This document shows, piece by piece, positions 1 to 6,501 of a stretch of DNA of 16,350 bases (the stretch's first letter is position 1; every line of letters starts with the position of its first letter). Below the pieces are notes generated by a model. It was given only the letters and a program-made list of their open reading frames with translations. It ran no database searches and was not told the DNA's origin. Source of the DNA: a bacterium (GTDB lineage Bacteria; JAJVIF01; JAGGVT01); contig JAGGVT010000087.1 of NCBI GenBank assembly GCA_021157815.1, positions 1 through 16,350 of the forward strand, written 5' to 3'. A program made the position numbers and the translations under genes.

Positions 1-123
1 CTGTTGAAAAACCCCGTTTTGTCCCAGACCGTAGGGGCAACTCTCCGTGGTTGCCCTGTATTTATGCCAATATTTAGGGTAGGCACAGAGACCTACCCCC
101 TACATTCAGCCCTTTTTCAACAG
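1..123 (+). repeat. 123-bp interspersed repeat, left copy (MITE-like)
   Basis: The element is bounded by an 11-bp terminal inverted repeat, CTGTTGAAAAA at 1-11 and TTTTTCAACAG at 113-123. Inside are two hairpins: GGGCAAC 35-41 pairs with GTTGCCC 50-56, and GGGTAGG 77-83 pairs with CCTACCC 92-98. The reverse complement of 16224-16346 is identical to it at every base. It has no coding capacity. The form suggests a non-autonomous interspersed element; no transposase is present to confirm mobility. Target-site duplication cannot be judged because the window begins at its first base. Confidence 0.85.
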
Positions 124-156
124 CCCCTTTCGCGGGAATGACGGAATTTTGTTTCG
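124..156 (+). repeat. Extension of the end repeat, with CGCGGGAATGACG half-palindrome
   Basis: This stretch continues the similarity with the right end of the window: it matches the reverse complement of 16191-16223 with two mismatches, then the two ends diverge. It contains CGCGGGAATGACG at 131-143, the same sequence that returns inverted at 234-246. It resembles the common intergenic CATTCCCGCG-type repeats of many bacterial genomes. Confidence 0.7.
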
Positions 157-169
157 CTGGAAGTCATTC

Positions 170-237
170 AGAGCAAATCTCACGTCAGAGCAAATCTCAC
201 GTCAGAGCAAATCTCACGTCAGAGCAAATCTCACGTC
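170..237. repeat. Tandem array, four 17-bp units
   Basis: AGAGCAAATCTCACGTC is repeated four times without interruption or mismatch at 170-186, 187-203, 204-220 and 221-237. There are no spacers, so this is not a CRISPR array. The array sits exactly between the two inverted CGCGGGAATGACG copies (131-143 and 234-246). The last four bases of each unit, CGTC, are also the first four of the right-hand CGTCATTCCCGCG copy. That suggests the array grew by slippage inside an older palindromic repeat. Confidence 0.93.
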
Positions 238-257
238 ATTCCCGCGAACGCGGGAAT
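234..257. repeat. Short palindromic intergenic repeat (ATTCCCGCG type)
   Basis: ATTCCCGCG at 238-246 and CGCGGGAAT at 249-257 form a perfect 9-bp stem with a two-base AA loop. The left part, CGTCATTCCCGCG 234-246, is the exact inverse of 131-143. Hairpins of this type are frequent intergenic repeats. Between here and the first gene at 469 (258-468) I see AT-rich sequence without a convincing promoter, hairpin or short gene. Confidence 0.8.
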
Positions 258-468
258 CCATTTTCTTCTTTAACCGAAACAGAATAATTTGGAAACACAT
301 AAAATGACTTTATACGATTGAATCTATCGATGAAAAATTGCATACTGTAAAAACTATAGTTGCATAAGACCTGTGAAAAGGGAAATTGATTGTAGCCAGA
401 TTTATCATTAACCAGGGTAGTGGGAATAAATCCATGGAAATAAGATTATCCTCATCAGGAGAGCTTTT

Positions 469-1023
469 TTGGATATATACACTGTAATTCACAATCGCAG
501 GAGCATAAGAGCATTTAAACCGGACAGCATCGATGACGTTGTTTTAAATCGCATTATGGATGCCGCTTTGTGGGCGCCAAGCGCGTTGAATTCGCAAAAC
601 TGGATTTTCCATGTCCTTACCGGCAAAAACCGGGATGGATTCGCCAAACTCCTTACGCCTGTTTTTGAGGAAATGAAAGACACAATCCTTGAAAATTACG
701 GATCGGAAGCGGTTGAGGTAAGGCGTAAATTATATACAAACGCCGGCGGCGCTCCTGTTATTATTGTGGTTTATGTGGAAAATGGGGCATGGAATTGGGA
801 TAAAATCGGGCCAGGCATGGCTTGCATGAATATTTTGTTAGCCGCTGAATCGGAAAGGCTCGGCTCGCTTTTCATGGGCGCTCCGATATATGTTAAAGAA
901 AAAGTAAACGAGTTTCTTGGTGTGCAAGACGCCGAACTTCTCGGAGCGATTTTACTTGGCTATCCAGATGAGGAAGTTGCCCCTAAACCTCGTCTTGATA
1001 ACCGAATAATCAGGTTGAAATAG
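469..1023 (+). CDS. Nitroreductase family protein (FMN-dependent)
   Basis: The 184-residue product has the usual length and the landmarks of the nitroreductase family: an N-terminal RRSIR segment (residues 10-14) that contacts the FMN phosphate in family members, APSALNSQNW at 36-45 (family pattern APSxxNxQPW), and a C-terminal LLGYPDEE block before a basic tail. Such enzymes are usually cytoplasmic FMN oxidoreductases using NAD(P)H; the substrate cannot be told from sequence. The start is TTG at 469, supported by AGGAGAG at 457-463. The next gene follows after three bases, so it should be cotranscribed with the SbcD/SbcC-like pair. Nothing in the protein shows a link to DNA repair; the association may be only positional. 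Confidence 0.93.
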   Translation: MDIYTVIHNRRSIRAFKPDSIDDVVLNRIMDAALWAPSALNSQNWIFHVLTGKNRDGFAKLLTPVFEEMKDTILENYGSEAVEVRRKLYTNAGGAPVIIVVYVENGAWNWDKIGPGMACMNILLAAESERLGSLFMGAPIYVKEKVNEFLGVQDAELLGAILLGYPDEEVAPKPRLDNRIIRLK

Positions 1024-1026
1024 GCA

Positions 1027-2112
1027 ATGGCAATCAAATTCCTGCAGACAGCCGACTGGCATCTGGGAGCGAAATTAACCTCGCTCCCTGAGGAAATCGC
1101 TGATTTACATCGACTCGATGCTATAAACGCAATCAGCCGCATGATTAAAAGCGCTGTCGATGATGATGTGAATTACATTCTCCTTCCCGGCGACCTGTTT
1201 GATAACGTGAAGCCATCTCAGAAAAAAAAAGCAATCCTGACAAGAATTCTCAATTTAATTCCCAAATCGACAAAAGTTTTCATTCTACCCGGAACACACG
1301 ATTACTACATCGAGGATGGAATCTGGCATGAGAATATTTTTTCACATATAAATATCTTCACTGATGAGGGTTTTTCCTGTTTCGATTTCGATGAGGACAA
1401 CGTTTCAATATGGGGTGTTCCTGTTTTTAAAAGCGGACGGGATAAAAACTGGCTGGCATCCAAACAGGAACTTCGCGATGACAGAATCAACATTCTTCTC
1501 TATCATGGTGATTATCGCGGCACGGGCAGAGAGTATGAAAAGTGGGATTATCCTTTTGAATTAAACGACATTGTGGATTCAGGATTCGATTACATCGCGC
1601 TGGGACATCACCACAGGCAAAATGTAATTTCCAATGGCGGCAGAACGATTGCGGCATATTCCGGCTCGCCCGCAGGATGGAGTTACAGAAAAAGCGAACT
1701 TGGAAAACGTCATTTTATAATCGGTGAAATCGATAAATCAGGCGTTAAGGTTGAATTGAAAGAAGTTGGCTGCCCGTTAATTCACAGTTACCAAATTGAC
1801 CTCTCCAAAATGGTGGAATCTGAAAAGATGCTTAAAGAGATAGGGGATTTTGATAAATCAGATATTGTCAGGATGTTTATTTCACCGGGGGATGACACTC
1901 TTAATCTGCGTGTGCGGATAGACGAATTAAAAACAGAATTCAGATATTTCGATCTGGTTGAGGATGAACTGGAGCAGATATCCGTTGACCCGTCAGATAA
2001 TTACCATTTGAAACGTCTCATTCAGAAAATTGACACCAAACGGGATGATGGCGAAATCGATGATGAATTCCACAATCGCCTGATTAAAAGGGCTTTGAGA
2101 ATATTCATGTAA
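1027..2112 (+). CDS. SbcD/Mre11/YhaO-like DNA repair exonuclease (metallophosphoesterase)
   Basis: The 361-residue protein carries the calcineurin-like metallophosphoesterase motifs in order: DWH at residues 10-12 (DxH), GDLFDN at 55-60 (GD), GTHD at 89-92, YHGD at 159-162 and GHHH at 193-196 (GHxH). The family uses two Mn ions to cut DNA ends, paired with an SMC-like ATPase, and the next gene encodes just such a partner. Motif III is normally GNHD; here the metal-binding Asn is replaced by Thr90. The C-terminal 130 residues are helical and charged and would bind the ATPase coiled coil in known complexes. Its TAA stop is directly followed by the ATG of the partner, implying translational coupling. 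It could be called SbcD or YhaO; the partner's architecture favours YhaO. Confidence 0.92.
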   Translation: MAIKFLQTADWHLGAKLTSLPEEIADLHRLDAINAISRMIKSAVDDDVNYILLPGDLFDNVKPSQKKKAILTRILNLIPKSTKVFILPGTHDYYIEDGIWHENIFSHINIFTDEGFSCFDFDEDNVSIWGVPVFKSGRDKNWLASKQELRDDRINILLYHGDYRGTGREYEKWDYPFELNDIVDSGFDYIALGHHHRQNVISNGGRTIAAYSGSPAGWSYRKSELGKRHFIIGEIDKSGVKVELKEVGCPLIHSYQIDLSKMVESEKMLKEIGDFDKSDIVRMFISPGDDTLNLRVRIDELKTEFRYFDLVEDELEQISVDPSDNYHLKRLIQKIDTKRDDGEIDDEFHNRLIKRALRIFM

Positions 2113-4611
2113 ATGAAATTTATCAACCTGAACATAGAAAATTTCAAATGCTTTGACTCCTTTTTCTGGGAGTTTTCTAAAGGCCTGAATATTGTTTATG
2201 GCCCCAATGAAAGCGGGAAAACATCGCTTTATCAGGCGCTTGTGCTAAGTTTGTTCGGACCTCACACAACTCGTGAAAAACATTTCGGCGATCTTGGCAA
2301 GGATGATTTCACTCCTCTTGGCACTGACACCAAGCCTATACTCAAAGTAACGTTTAAAATCAAAGATGAGACTGTATCTATTATTCGAGACTTTGCGGAA
2401 TCGAAAGTACAGATATCAGGCGAGGCAAACACAAACGATACGCAAACATTTCAGGCAAGAAATGCAAGGGATTTTATCAAGGAAAAACTGGGCGGAATTG
2501 AGGAGGAGATGTTCACTAAATACGCCTCGATTAACCATGCTGAACTAGCTCGCCTTGACGCCGCGAAATATGAAAAAGAAAATATCGCAATGGAGAAATC
2601 ACTTTTGAGAATTGTCGAATCAAGGCATGGAGCGACTATTCTTGATGTAAACAAGAAAATCGAAAAAGATTTGGCAAGCAACAAAAAGCTCAAGGGTGAA
2701 ATTAAATCAAGGCTTGATGGCCTTAAAAAGAGATTGTCCGATTGCATGGATGCGGATGCCCAACTGTCTGGACTGAAAAATATATCAAATGAGAAATCTG
2801 AGATTCTGAAGATCAAACTTGCTCGCCAGGATGAGCTGGCAACTGTTGTAAACGCGATGTCCTCCCGCCGTAAAAAGAAAGAGCAAATCAAATCCCTGGA
2901 AGAAAAAGTTGAGCAAAGCAAAAAAGAATGCAAACTATGCCAGAACGCGATTGATGAGAGGAAAGAACTTATTGATAAACTTGATAAGTATCCCTCTGTG
3001 ATTGTTAAGGAAAGAGATTCAATATATAAGAAAACCGTTGACATTCAGAAAAGACAGGACACACTTTCGGGAAAACTCGAATCTGTATCTGAAAGATACA
3101 AGTCGCAATCCGAGAAGCTTACGGATGTGGAAAAACAGTTTGAGGAGCATCACGGGGTTATAAAGCAAGGCGCTGATGATGTTGAAAATTTCAAGAAACT
3201 GGACAATGAAAAAAAAGCAAAGGAGCAGCGTATCAATGATGTTGAGATAGAAGCGGATGCCCTGAATCGTCAGAAAGCGGACGGCATAAAGCGCAAGACG
3301 TGGTTGAATCGCGCCGGTTTTGGATGCCTTTTCCTTGGCGCTGTCTTTCTTGTTTTTGGACAAATATATGGATTGCAGCTTCTATGGTCAATACTCTTGA
3401 TAACGGTTCTTGTTACACTGGTATTTTCAACAACGTTTTTTATTCTTGCTATCAGAGCGATTGATAAAACGGTCATCGATGACCTTAAAACGCTTGGTGA
3501 AGAGAAGGACGCTTTTCTCAAGGAACTCGCAAATGTTGAATCTGTTATGACACGGTTGTCGGATAAACTCGGATTTAGCAGTCGTGATGATCTTGACAGG
3601 CGATATGAGGCATTCAAAACAGAGGAAGCAGGTTTGGCCGAGCTTCGCAATCAGGTGCGGGAACTTAACGAGGAGCAAAACCTGTCCACGGAGAACATTG
3701 CCTCTCTTGAAAAGGATTTGGATAAGCTCCTTGATGAAACCGGCTACCGCACTTTGACTGAATTAACGGAGTCCATTAATCGTGTTTCCGATATAAGCCA
3801 TTCCATACACATTTTGAGCAGCCGTATCGAAAGTGAGAATATCATTGAAAGGTTGAACAAATCTCAAAGCGAGTTGGCCAGCAACACAATTTTGCTCAAT
3901 GACACTAAGACTAAATTCAGCGATGAATATGTTGCGGAACCGCTCAGCGAGGATGAGTTCATACTGAAAGAAAAGGAATTGGCTGAACTTCAGAATTTAA
4001 TTCCGCAACTTGAGCTCGAAAAGGCAACGATTGATGGCCAGATAAAGTCCGGTGAGGAGCATTCTGACGAGGGGCATGAAATCCTTGAGGAGCGTCTTGA
4101 GCGTTTTAACTCCACGCTTCATGAACTTAACCACGAAAAAGAGGAACTCGAATTTTTAAAGATATTGCTTGAACAACTTGAGACAACCTATAAATCTCAG
4201 TTTCTTCCCGACCTCGAGGAAAGAGCGCTTAATCTTTTCAAATCGTTTGCACAAACAAGCGATAAAACATTTTCGCTGGAGAAATGGCCGTCGATTTCAA
4301 TTACATCAAACCAGCTCGCTGATTTCGATGAGCGGCATCTTTCGCAGGGAACACGTGACCAGTTGTATTTCGCATTGCGAATAGCGTGGAACGATATTCT
4401 TTCACCCGGAGATTTGAAACTGCCCCTTATCTGGGATGACCCATTTGTATATTGGGATGATCCCAGAACACAGGGTGCTTGCGATATCGCACAAACGCTT
4501 GTTGAGGCGGGGCATCAGCTGATTGTGTTCACTCACCGCGAGGAACTCGTTGAAATATTCCAAAGAGGCTTCGATGAATCGAAAATGCTTGTCACGTCGT
4601 TGAATACCTAA
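2113..4611 (+). CDS. YhaN/SbcC/Rad50-like AAA ATPase with central membrane hairpin
   Basis: This 832-residue SMC-like ATPase is the likely partner of the preceding nuclease. The Walker A motif GPNESGKTS is at residues 30-38, the ABC-type signature LSQGTRDQL at 743-751, Walker B LPLIWDDP at 770-777, and a switch His at 808 in VFTHREE. Between the ATPase halves are long charged coiled coils, roughly 165-395 and 450-720. They are interrupted by two adjacent hydrophobic segments (about 401-418 and 424-447), predicted to form a membrane hairpin. A central hairpin is a feature I associate with the YhaN branch rather than cytosolic SbcC, so the ATPase heads would be tethered to the inner membrane. 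A CKLC motif lies at 273-276 in the first coiled coil, resembling a Rad50 zinc hook but away from the apex. Expected role: processing of DNA ends or hairpins. No clear terminator follows it. Confidence 0.9.
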   Translation: MKFINLNIENFKCFDSFFWEFSKGLNIVYGPNESGKTSLYQALVLSLFGPHTTREKHFGDLGKDDFTPLGTDTKPILKVTFKIKDETVSIIRDFAESKVQISGEANTNDTQTFQARNARDFIKEKLGGIEEEMFTKYASINHAELARLDAAKYEKENIAMEKSLLRIVESRHGATILDVNKKIEKDLASNKKLKGEIKSRLDGLKKRLSDCMDADAQLSGLKNISNEKSEILKIKLARQDELATVVNAMSSRRKKKEQIKSLEEKVEQSKKECKLCQNAIDERKELIDKLDKYPSVIVKERDSIYKKTVDIQKRQDTLSGKLESVSERYKSQSEKLTDVEKQFEEHHGVIKQGADDVENFKKLDNEKKAKEQRINDVEIEADALNRQKADGIKRKTWLNRAGFGCLFLGAVFLVFGQIYGLQLLWSILLITVLVTLVFSTTFFILAIRAIDKTVIDDLKTLGEEKDAFLKELANVESVMTRLSDKLGFSSRDDLDRRYEAFKTEEAGLAELRNQVRELNEEQNLSTENIASLEKDLDKLLDETGYRTLTELTESINRVSDISHSIHILSSRIESENIIERLNKSQSELASNTILLNDTKTKFSDEYVAEPLSEDEFILKEKELAELQNLIPQLELEKATIDGQIKSGEEHSDEGHEILEERLERFNSTLHELNHEKEELEFLKILLEQLETTYKSQFLPDLEERALNLFKSFAQTSDKTFSLEKWPSISITSNQLADFDERHLSQGTRDQLYFALRIAWNDILSPGDLKLPLIWDDPFVYWDDPRTQGACDIAQTLVEAGHQLIVFTHREELVEIFQRGFDESKMLVTSLNT

Positions 4612-4637
4612 AGTTATATATTTACGTTATCGCGAAT

Positions 4638-4664
4638 AGATTCTTCGCTATGCTCAGAATGACA
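4638..4664. repeat. Common intergenic repeat (TGTCATTCTGAG...GAAGAATCT type)
   Basis: On the - strand this reads TGTCATTCTGAGCATAGCGA and then AGAATCT. Very similar short repeats occur in intergenic regions of many bacterial genomes, and translated by chance give peptides such as VILSIAKNL, visible here on the - strand. It is non-coding. Confidence 0.7.
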
Positions 4665-4711
4665 AAAACCGTAACCCTGTCATGCCATCCCGGACAAAAG
4701 CAACAATTATC

Positions 4712-4783
4712 TATAATGTGAATCAGGCATTCCGTGGTGGTGGCTAGATATGCGAAACCCCGGAATGCCTGATTCACATTGTA
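4712..4783. repeat. Perfect 20-bp inverted repeat (large hairpin) after the SbcC-like gene
   Basis: AATGTGAATCAGGCATTCCG at 4715-4734 and its exact reverse complement at 4761-4780 enclose 26 bases. With one G-U pair the stem extends to 4712 and 4783. A flanking pair, GTAACCC 4671-4677 and GGGTTAC 4817-4823, lies outside it, and GGCATTCCGG recurs at 4809-4818. No run of T follows, so it is a poor Rho-independent terminator; a repetitive element or an mRNA-protecting hairpin is more likely. The rest of the 4612-4944 gap is AT-rich and holds the probable leader of the next gene. Confidence 0.88.
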
Positions 4784-4892
4784 AAATATTGGCAGGTTTA
4801 TGCGGATCGGCATTCCGGGTTACTGTGGAAATTGTGATATTTCATAAACGAACAATTTATATTTATTTGAATATTGTTGATATTTCATGAAT

Positions 4893-4921
4893 TTGACGAT
4901 ATTATAAATACGGCTAATTAT
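4893..4921 (+). promoter_or_regulatory. Possible promoter of deoC (weak)
   Basis: TTGACG at 4893-4898 matches the -35 consensus at five of six bases and is followed after 17 bases by AATTAT (4916-4921), a four-of-six match to the -10 box. The ribosome site AAGGA at 4930-4934 lies just downstream, so the leader would be short. The region is very AT-rich, so chance matches are likely. Confidence 0.35.
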
Positions 4922-4944
4922 CAAATATAAAGGAAATAGAGAAA

Positions 4945-5640
4945 ATGGTTAAAATCGACGTTGAAAGCATTATTGACCAATCAATACTTCGACCGGATGC
5001 GACGGAAAAAGAACTTATCGAATTCACGGAGAAAGCAAAAAAATATCAATTCCCAGCGATATTCATTCCTCCTACTTTTGTGCCGAGAGCCGCGTTTATG
5101 CTGAAGAAGCATCCCACTCTGATAGGCAGTATAATCGGATTTCCCCTTGGATATCACACGTCCACAATGAAAATCCAGACAGCGCGATATCTTTTCCATC
5201 ACGGATGCGATGAGATCGATGCTGTCATGCACATTTCATATTTAAAAAGCGGGGAATACAAATACGTTGTAAGAGAGATAAACGCTCTTACAAAGATTCT
5301 TCTACAGCACAAGAACAAGCACGGGCAGGTCCCGATTCTCAAGGTGATTATTGAAGCTTGTTATCTTACGAAACACGAAATTGAAATGGCCGTTAACGCC
5401 ATTATCGAGGGTGGAGCGGATTTTGTGAAAACAAACACCGGATTCGGTCCCAAAGGCGCTGAAATTAAAACGGTTAAATTCCTTTCCGATATCGCGGGGG
5501 ACAAGATAAGAATAAAGGCATCAGGTGGTATTCGAACTTTGGCGGAAGTGAAAGAATTCCATAAGGCAGGAGCTGACAGGATTGGAACATCCAACGGATT
5601 TGAAATTGTCAATGAGTGGAAAAAATCAAAGAATAAGTAG
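4945..5640 (+). CDS. deoC: Deoxyribose-phosphate aldolase
   Basis: The enzyme splits 2-deoxyribose-5-phosphate into glyceraldehyde-3-phosphate and acetaldehyde, the last step of deoxynucleoside catabolism in the cytoplasm. The 231-residue protein has the DeoC pattern: IGFPLG near residue 66, CDEIDAV with Asp92 (equivalent to the proton-relay Asp102 of the E. coli enzyme), LKVIIEACYL, FVKTNTGFG with the Schiff-base Lys162, and KASGGIR with the second catalytic Lys191. Family members read KTSTG and KPAGGVR at these places, so the residues that matter are kept. The ATG at 4945 has AAGGA ten bases upstream. A strong terminator follows, so it is probably a single-gene unit. No nucleoside phosphorylase or deoR-type regulator is adjacent. 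Confidence 0.95.
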   Translation: MVKIDVESIIDQSILRPDATEKELIEFTEKAKKYQFPAIFIPPTFVPRAAFMLKKHPTLIGSIIGFPLGYHTSTMKIQTARYLFHHGCDEIDAVMHISYLKSGEYKYVVREINALTKILLQHKNKHGQVPILKVIIEACYLTKHEIEMAVNAIIEGGADFVKTNTGFGPKGAEIKTVKFLSDIAGDKIRIKASGGIRTLAEVKEFHKAGADRIGTSNGFEIVNEWKKSKNK

Positions 5641-5663
5641 GTGAGTTTGTGGTTTTGAATTGT

Positions 5664-5696
5664 AATAGCAGAGGGTCTAAAACCTCTGCTATTTTT
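5664..5696 (+). terminator. Rho-independent terminator of deoC
   Basis: AATAGCAGAGG 5664-5674 and CCTCTGCTATT 5683-5693 form a perfect 11-bp stem with an eight-base loop. The stem ends in a T run (five T, 5692-5696). It lies 23 bases after the deoC stop and separates deoC from the recO operon. Confidence 0.92.
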
Positions 5697-5722
5697 ATCA
5701 TTTTCTATTGATTCATAAATTC

Positions 5723-5731
5723 TGGTATCAT
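5723..5731 (+). promoter_or_regulatory. Extended -10 promoter element for the recO operon
   Basis: TGGTATCAT matches the extended -10 form TGnTATAAT at all but one base. There is no good -35 box at normal spacing, as is usual for extended -10 promoters. It sits just after the deoC terminator. Transcription would start near 5738, only about three bases before the ATG at 5741, giving a nearly leaderless mRNA. No Shine-Dalgarno sequence is visible before that ATG, which fits. Confidence 0.5.
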
Positions 5732-5740
5732 TACCATCTG

Positions 5741-6499
5741 ATGAGATTCAATGCAAAAGCGATAATCCTACGTGGCATGAATTACGGTGAAAGCGACCGT
5801 ATAATCAGGATACTTGTTGAAAATCGCGGTAAAGCAAGCGCAATTGCGAAGGGAGCCAGGAAGGAAAAAAGCAAATTGCGTGAGGCGGTCGAGCCGTTGA
5901 CGCTTGGCATGTACCAGTTAAACACCGGGCGCAATATGTACATAATCTCGCAGGCGGATATCATTGACACCTTCCCGGCAATAAAAGATTCTCTTGAGAG
6001 CCTTATGACATCCATCTTCTTAAGCGAACTTGTGGATGAATTCATGGAGGAGGGGAATCCTGATATAAGTACATTTGAATTATTCATATCAGCCATGAAT
6101 TCTCTTGAGGCGACCAATGCCAAATGGGAACAGACGGCTGTCTATTTTGAGGTTCAACTTCATGTTATAAATGGAATTTTCCCTGACTTGCATCAATGTG
6201 TTTTATGTGGAAGCACAAAAAGCGCTGCCGATATCAAACTTGATTTGGAAAATGGGGGCGCGTTATGTTCTGTCTGTTCTGCTCATCAGACAGGTGAGGA
6301 ATCGTATCCGATGAATTCTCTTTTCATTCTGGATATGGCATCAGAACTTCCATTGGATAAATTCCTGCAAATGGAATTTGATGAAAACAATTTGAACGCA
6401 GCTGGAAGGATTATCTCACGCTTTACCTCCCATTATTTGTGTAAACAGCTCAAGAGCCGCGCAATCATGGATTCCACTTTGAAAAATCGGCAATCGTAA
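5741..6499 (+). CDS. recO: DNA repair protein RecO
   Basis: RecO anneals single strands and, with RecR (and RecF), loads RecA on SSB-coated DNA. The 252-residue product begins with the family's OB-fold signature (KAIILRGMNYGESDRI), continues with KGARK and the EPLTLG segment, and has a four-cysteine zinc site CVLC (153-156) and CSVC (176-179), as in many bacterial RecO proteins. The frame is open upstream to a TTG at 5708. I prefer the ATG at 5741 because family proteins begin close to this point and the likely promoter (5723-5731) lies inside the longer version. It heads a six-gene operon; the dGTPase frame opens two bases after its stop. Confidence 0.93.
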   Translation: MRFNAKAIILRGMNYGESDRIIRILVENRGKASAIAKGARKEKSKLREAVEPLTLGMYQLNTGRNMYIISQADIIDTFPAIKDSLESLMTSIFLSELVDEFMEEGNPDISTFELFISAMNSLEATNAKWEQTAVYFEVQLHVINGIFPDLHQCVLCGSTKSAADIKLDLENGGALCSVCSAHQTGEESYPMNSLFILDMASELPLDKFLQMEFDENNLNAAGRIISRFTSHYLCKQLKSRAIMDSTLKNRQS

Positions 6500-6501
6500 A
6501 T

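Noticed and set aside
170-237. Repeats that might be a CRISPR array
   Set aside because: The 17-bp units abut without spacers, and no cas gene is present.
2451-3044. 197-codon open frame on the - strand inside the SbcC-like gene
   Set aside because: It is antisense to coiled-coil coding sequence and gives a Ser/Leu/Phe-rich product typical of such shadows; no ribosome site or family pattern is visible.
469-4611. Nitroreductase, SbcD-like and SbcC-like genes as an anti-phage defence island
   Set aside because: No restriction, toxin, cyclase or other defence gene is adjacent. The pair matches housekeeping DNA-end processing, and the nitroreductase has no known defence role.
4622-4813. 63-codon open frame on the - strand in the gap after the SbcC-like gene
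   Set aside because: It is a translation of known intergenic repeat types and of the 20-bp inverted repeat.
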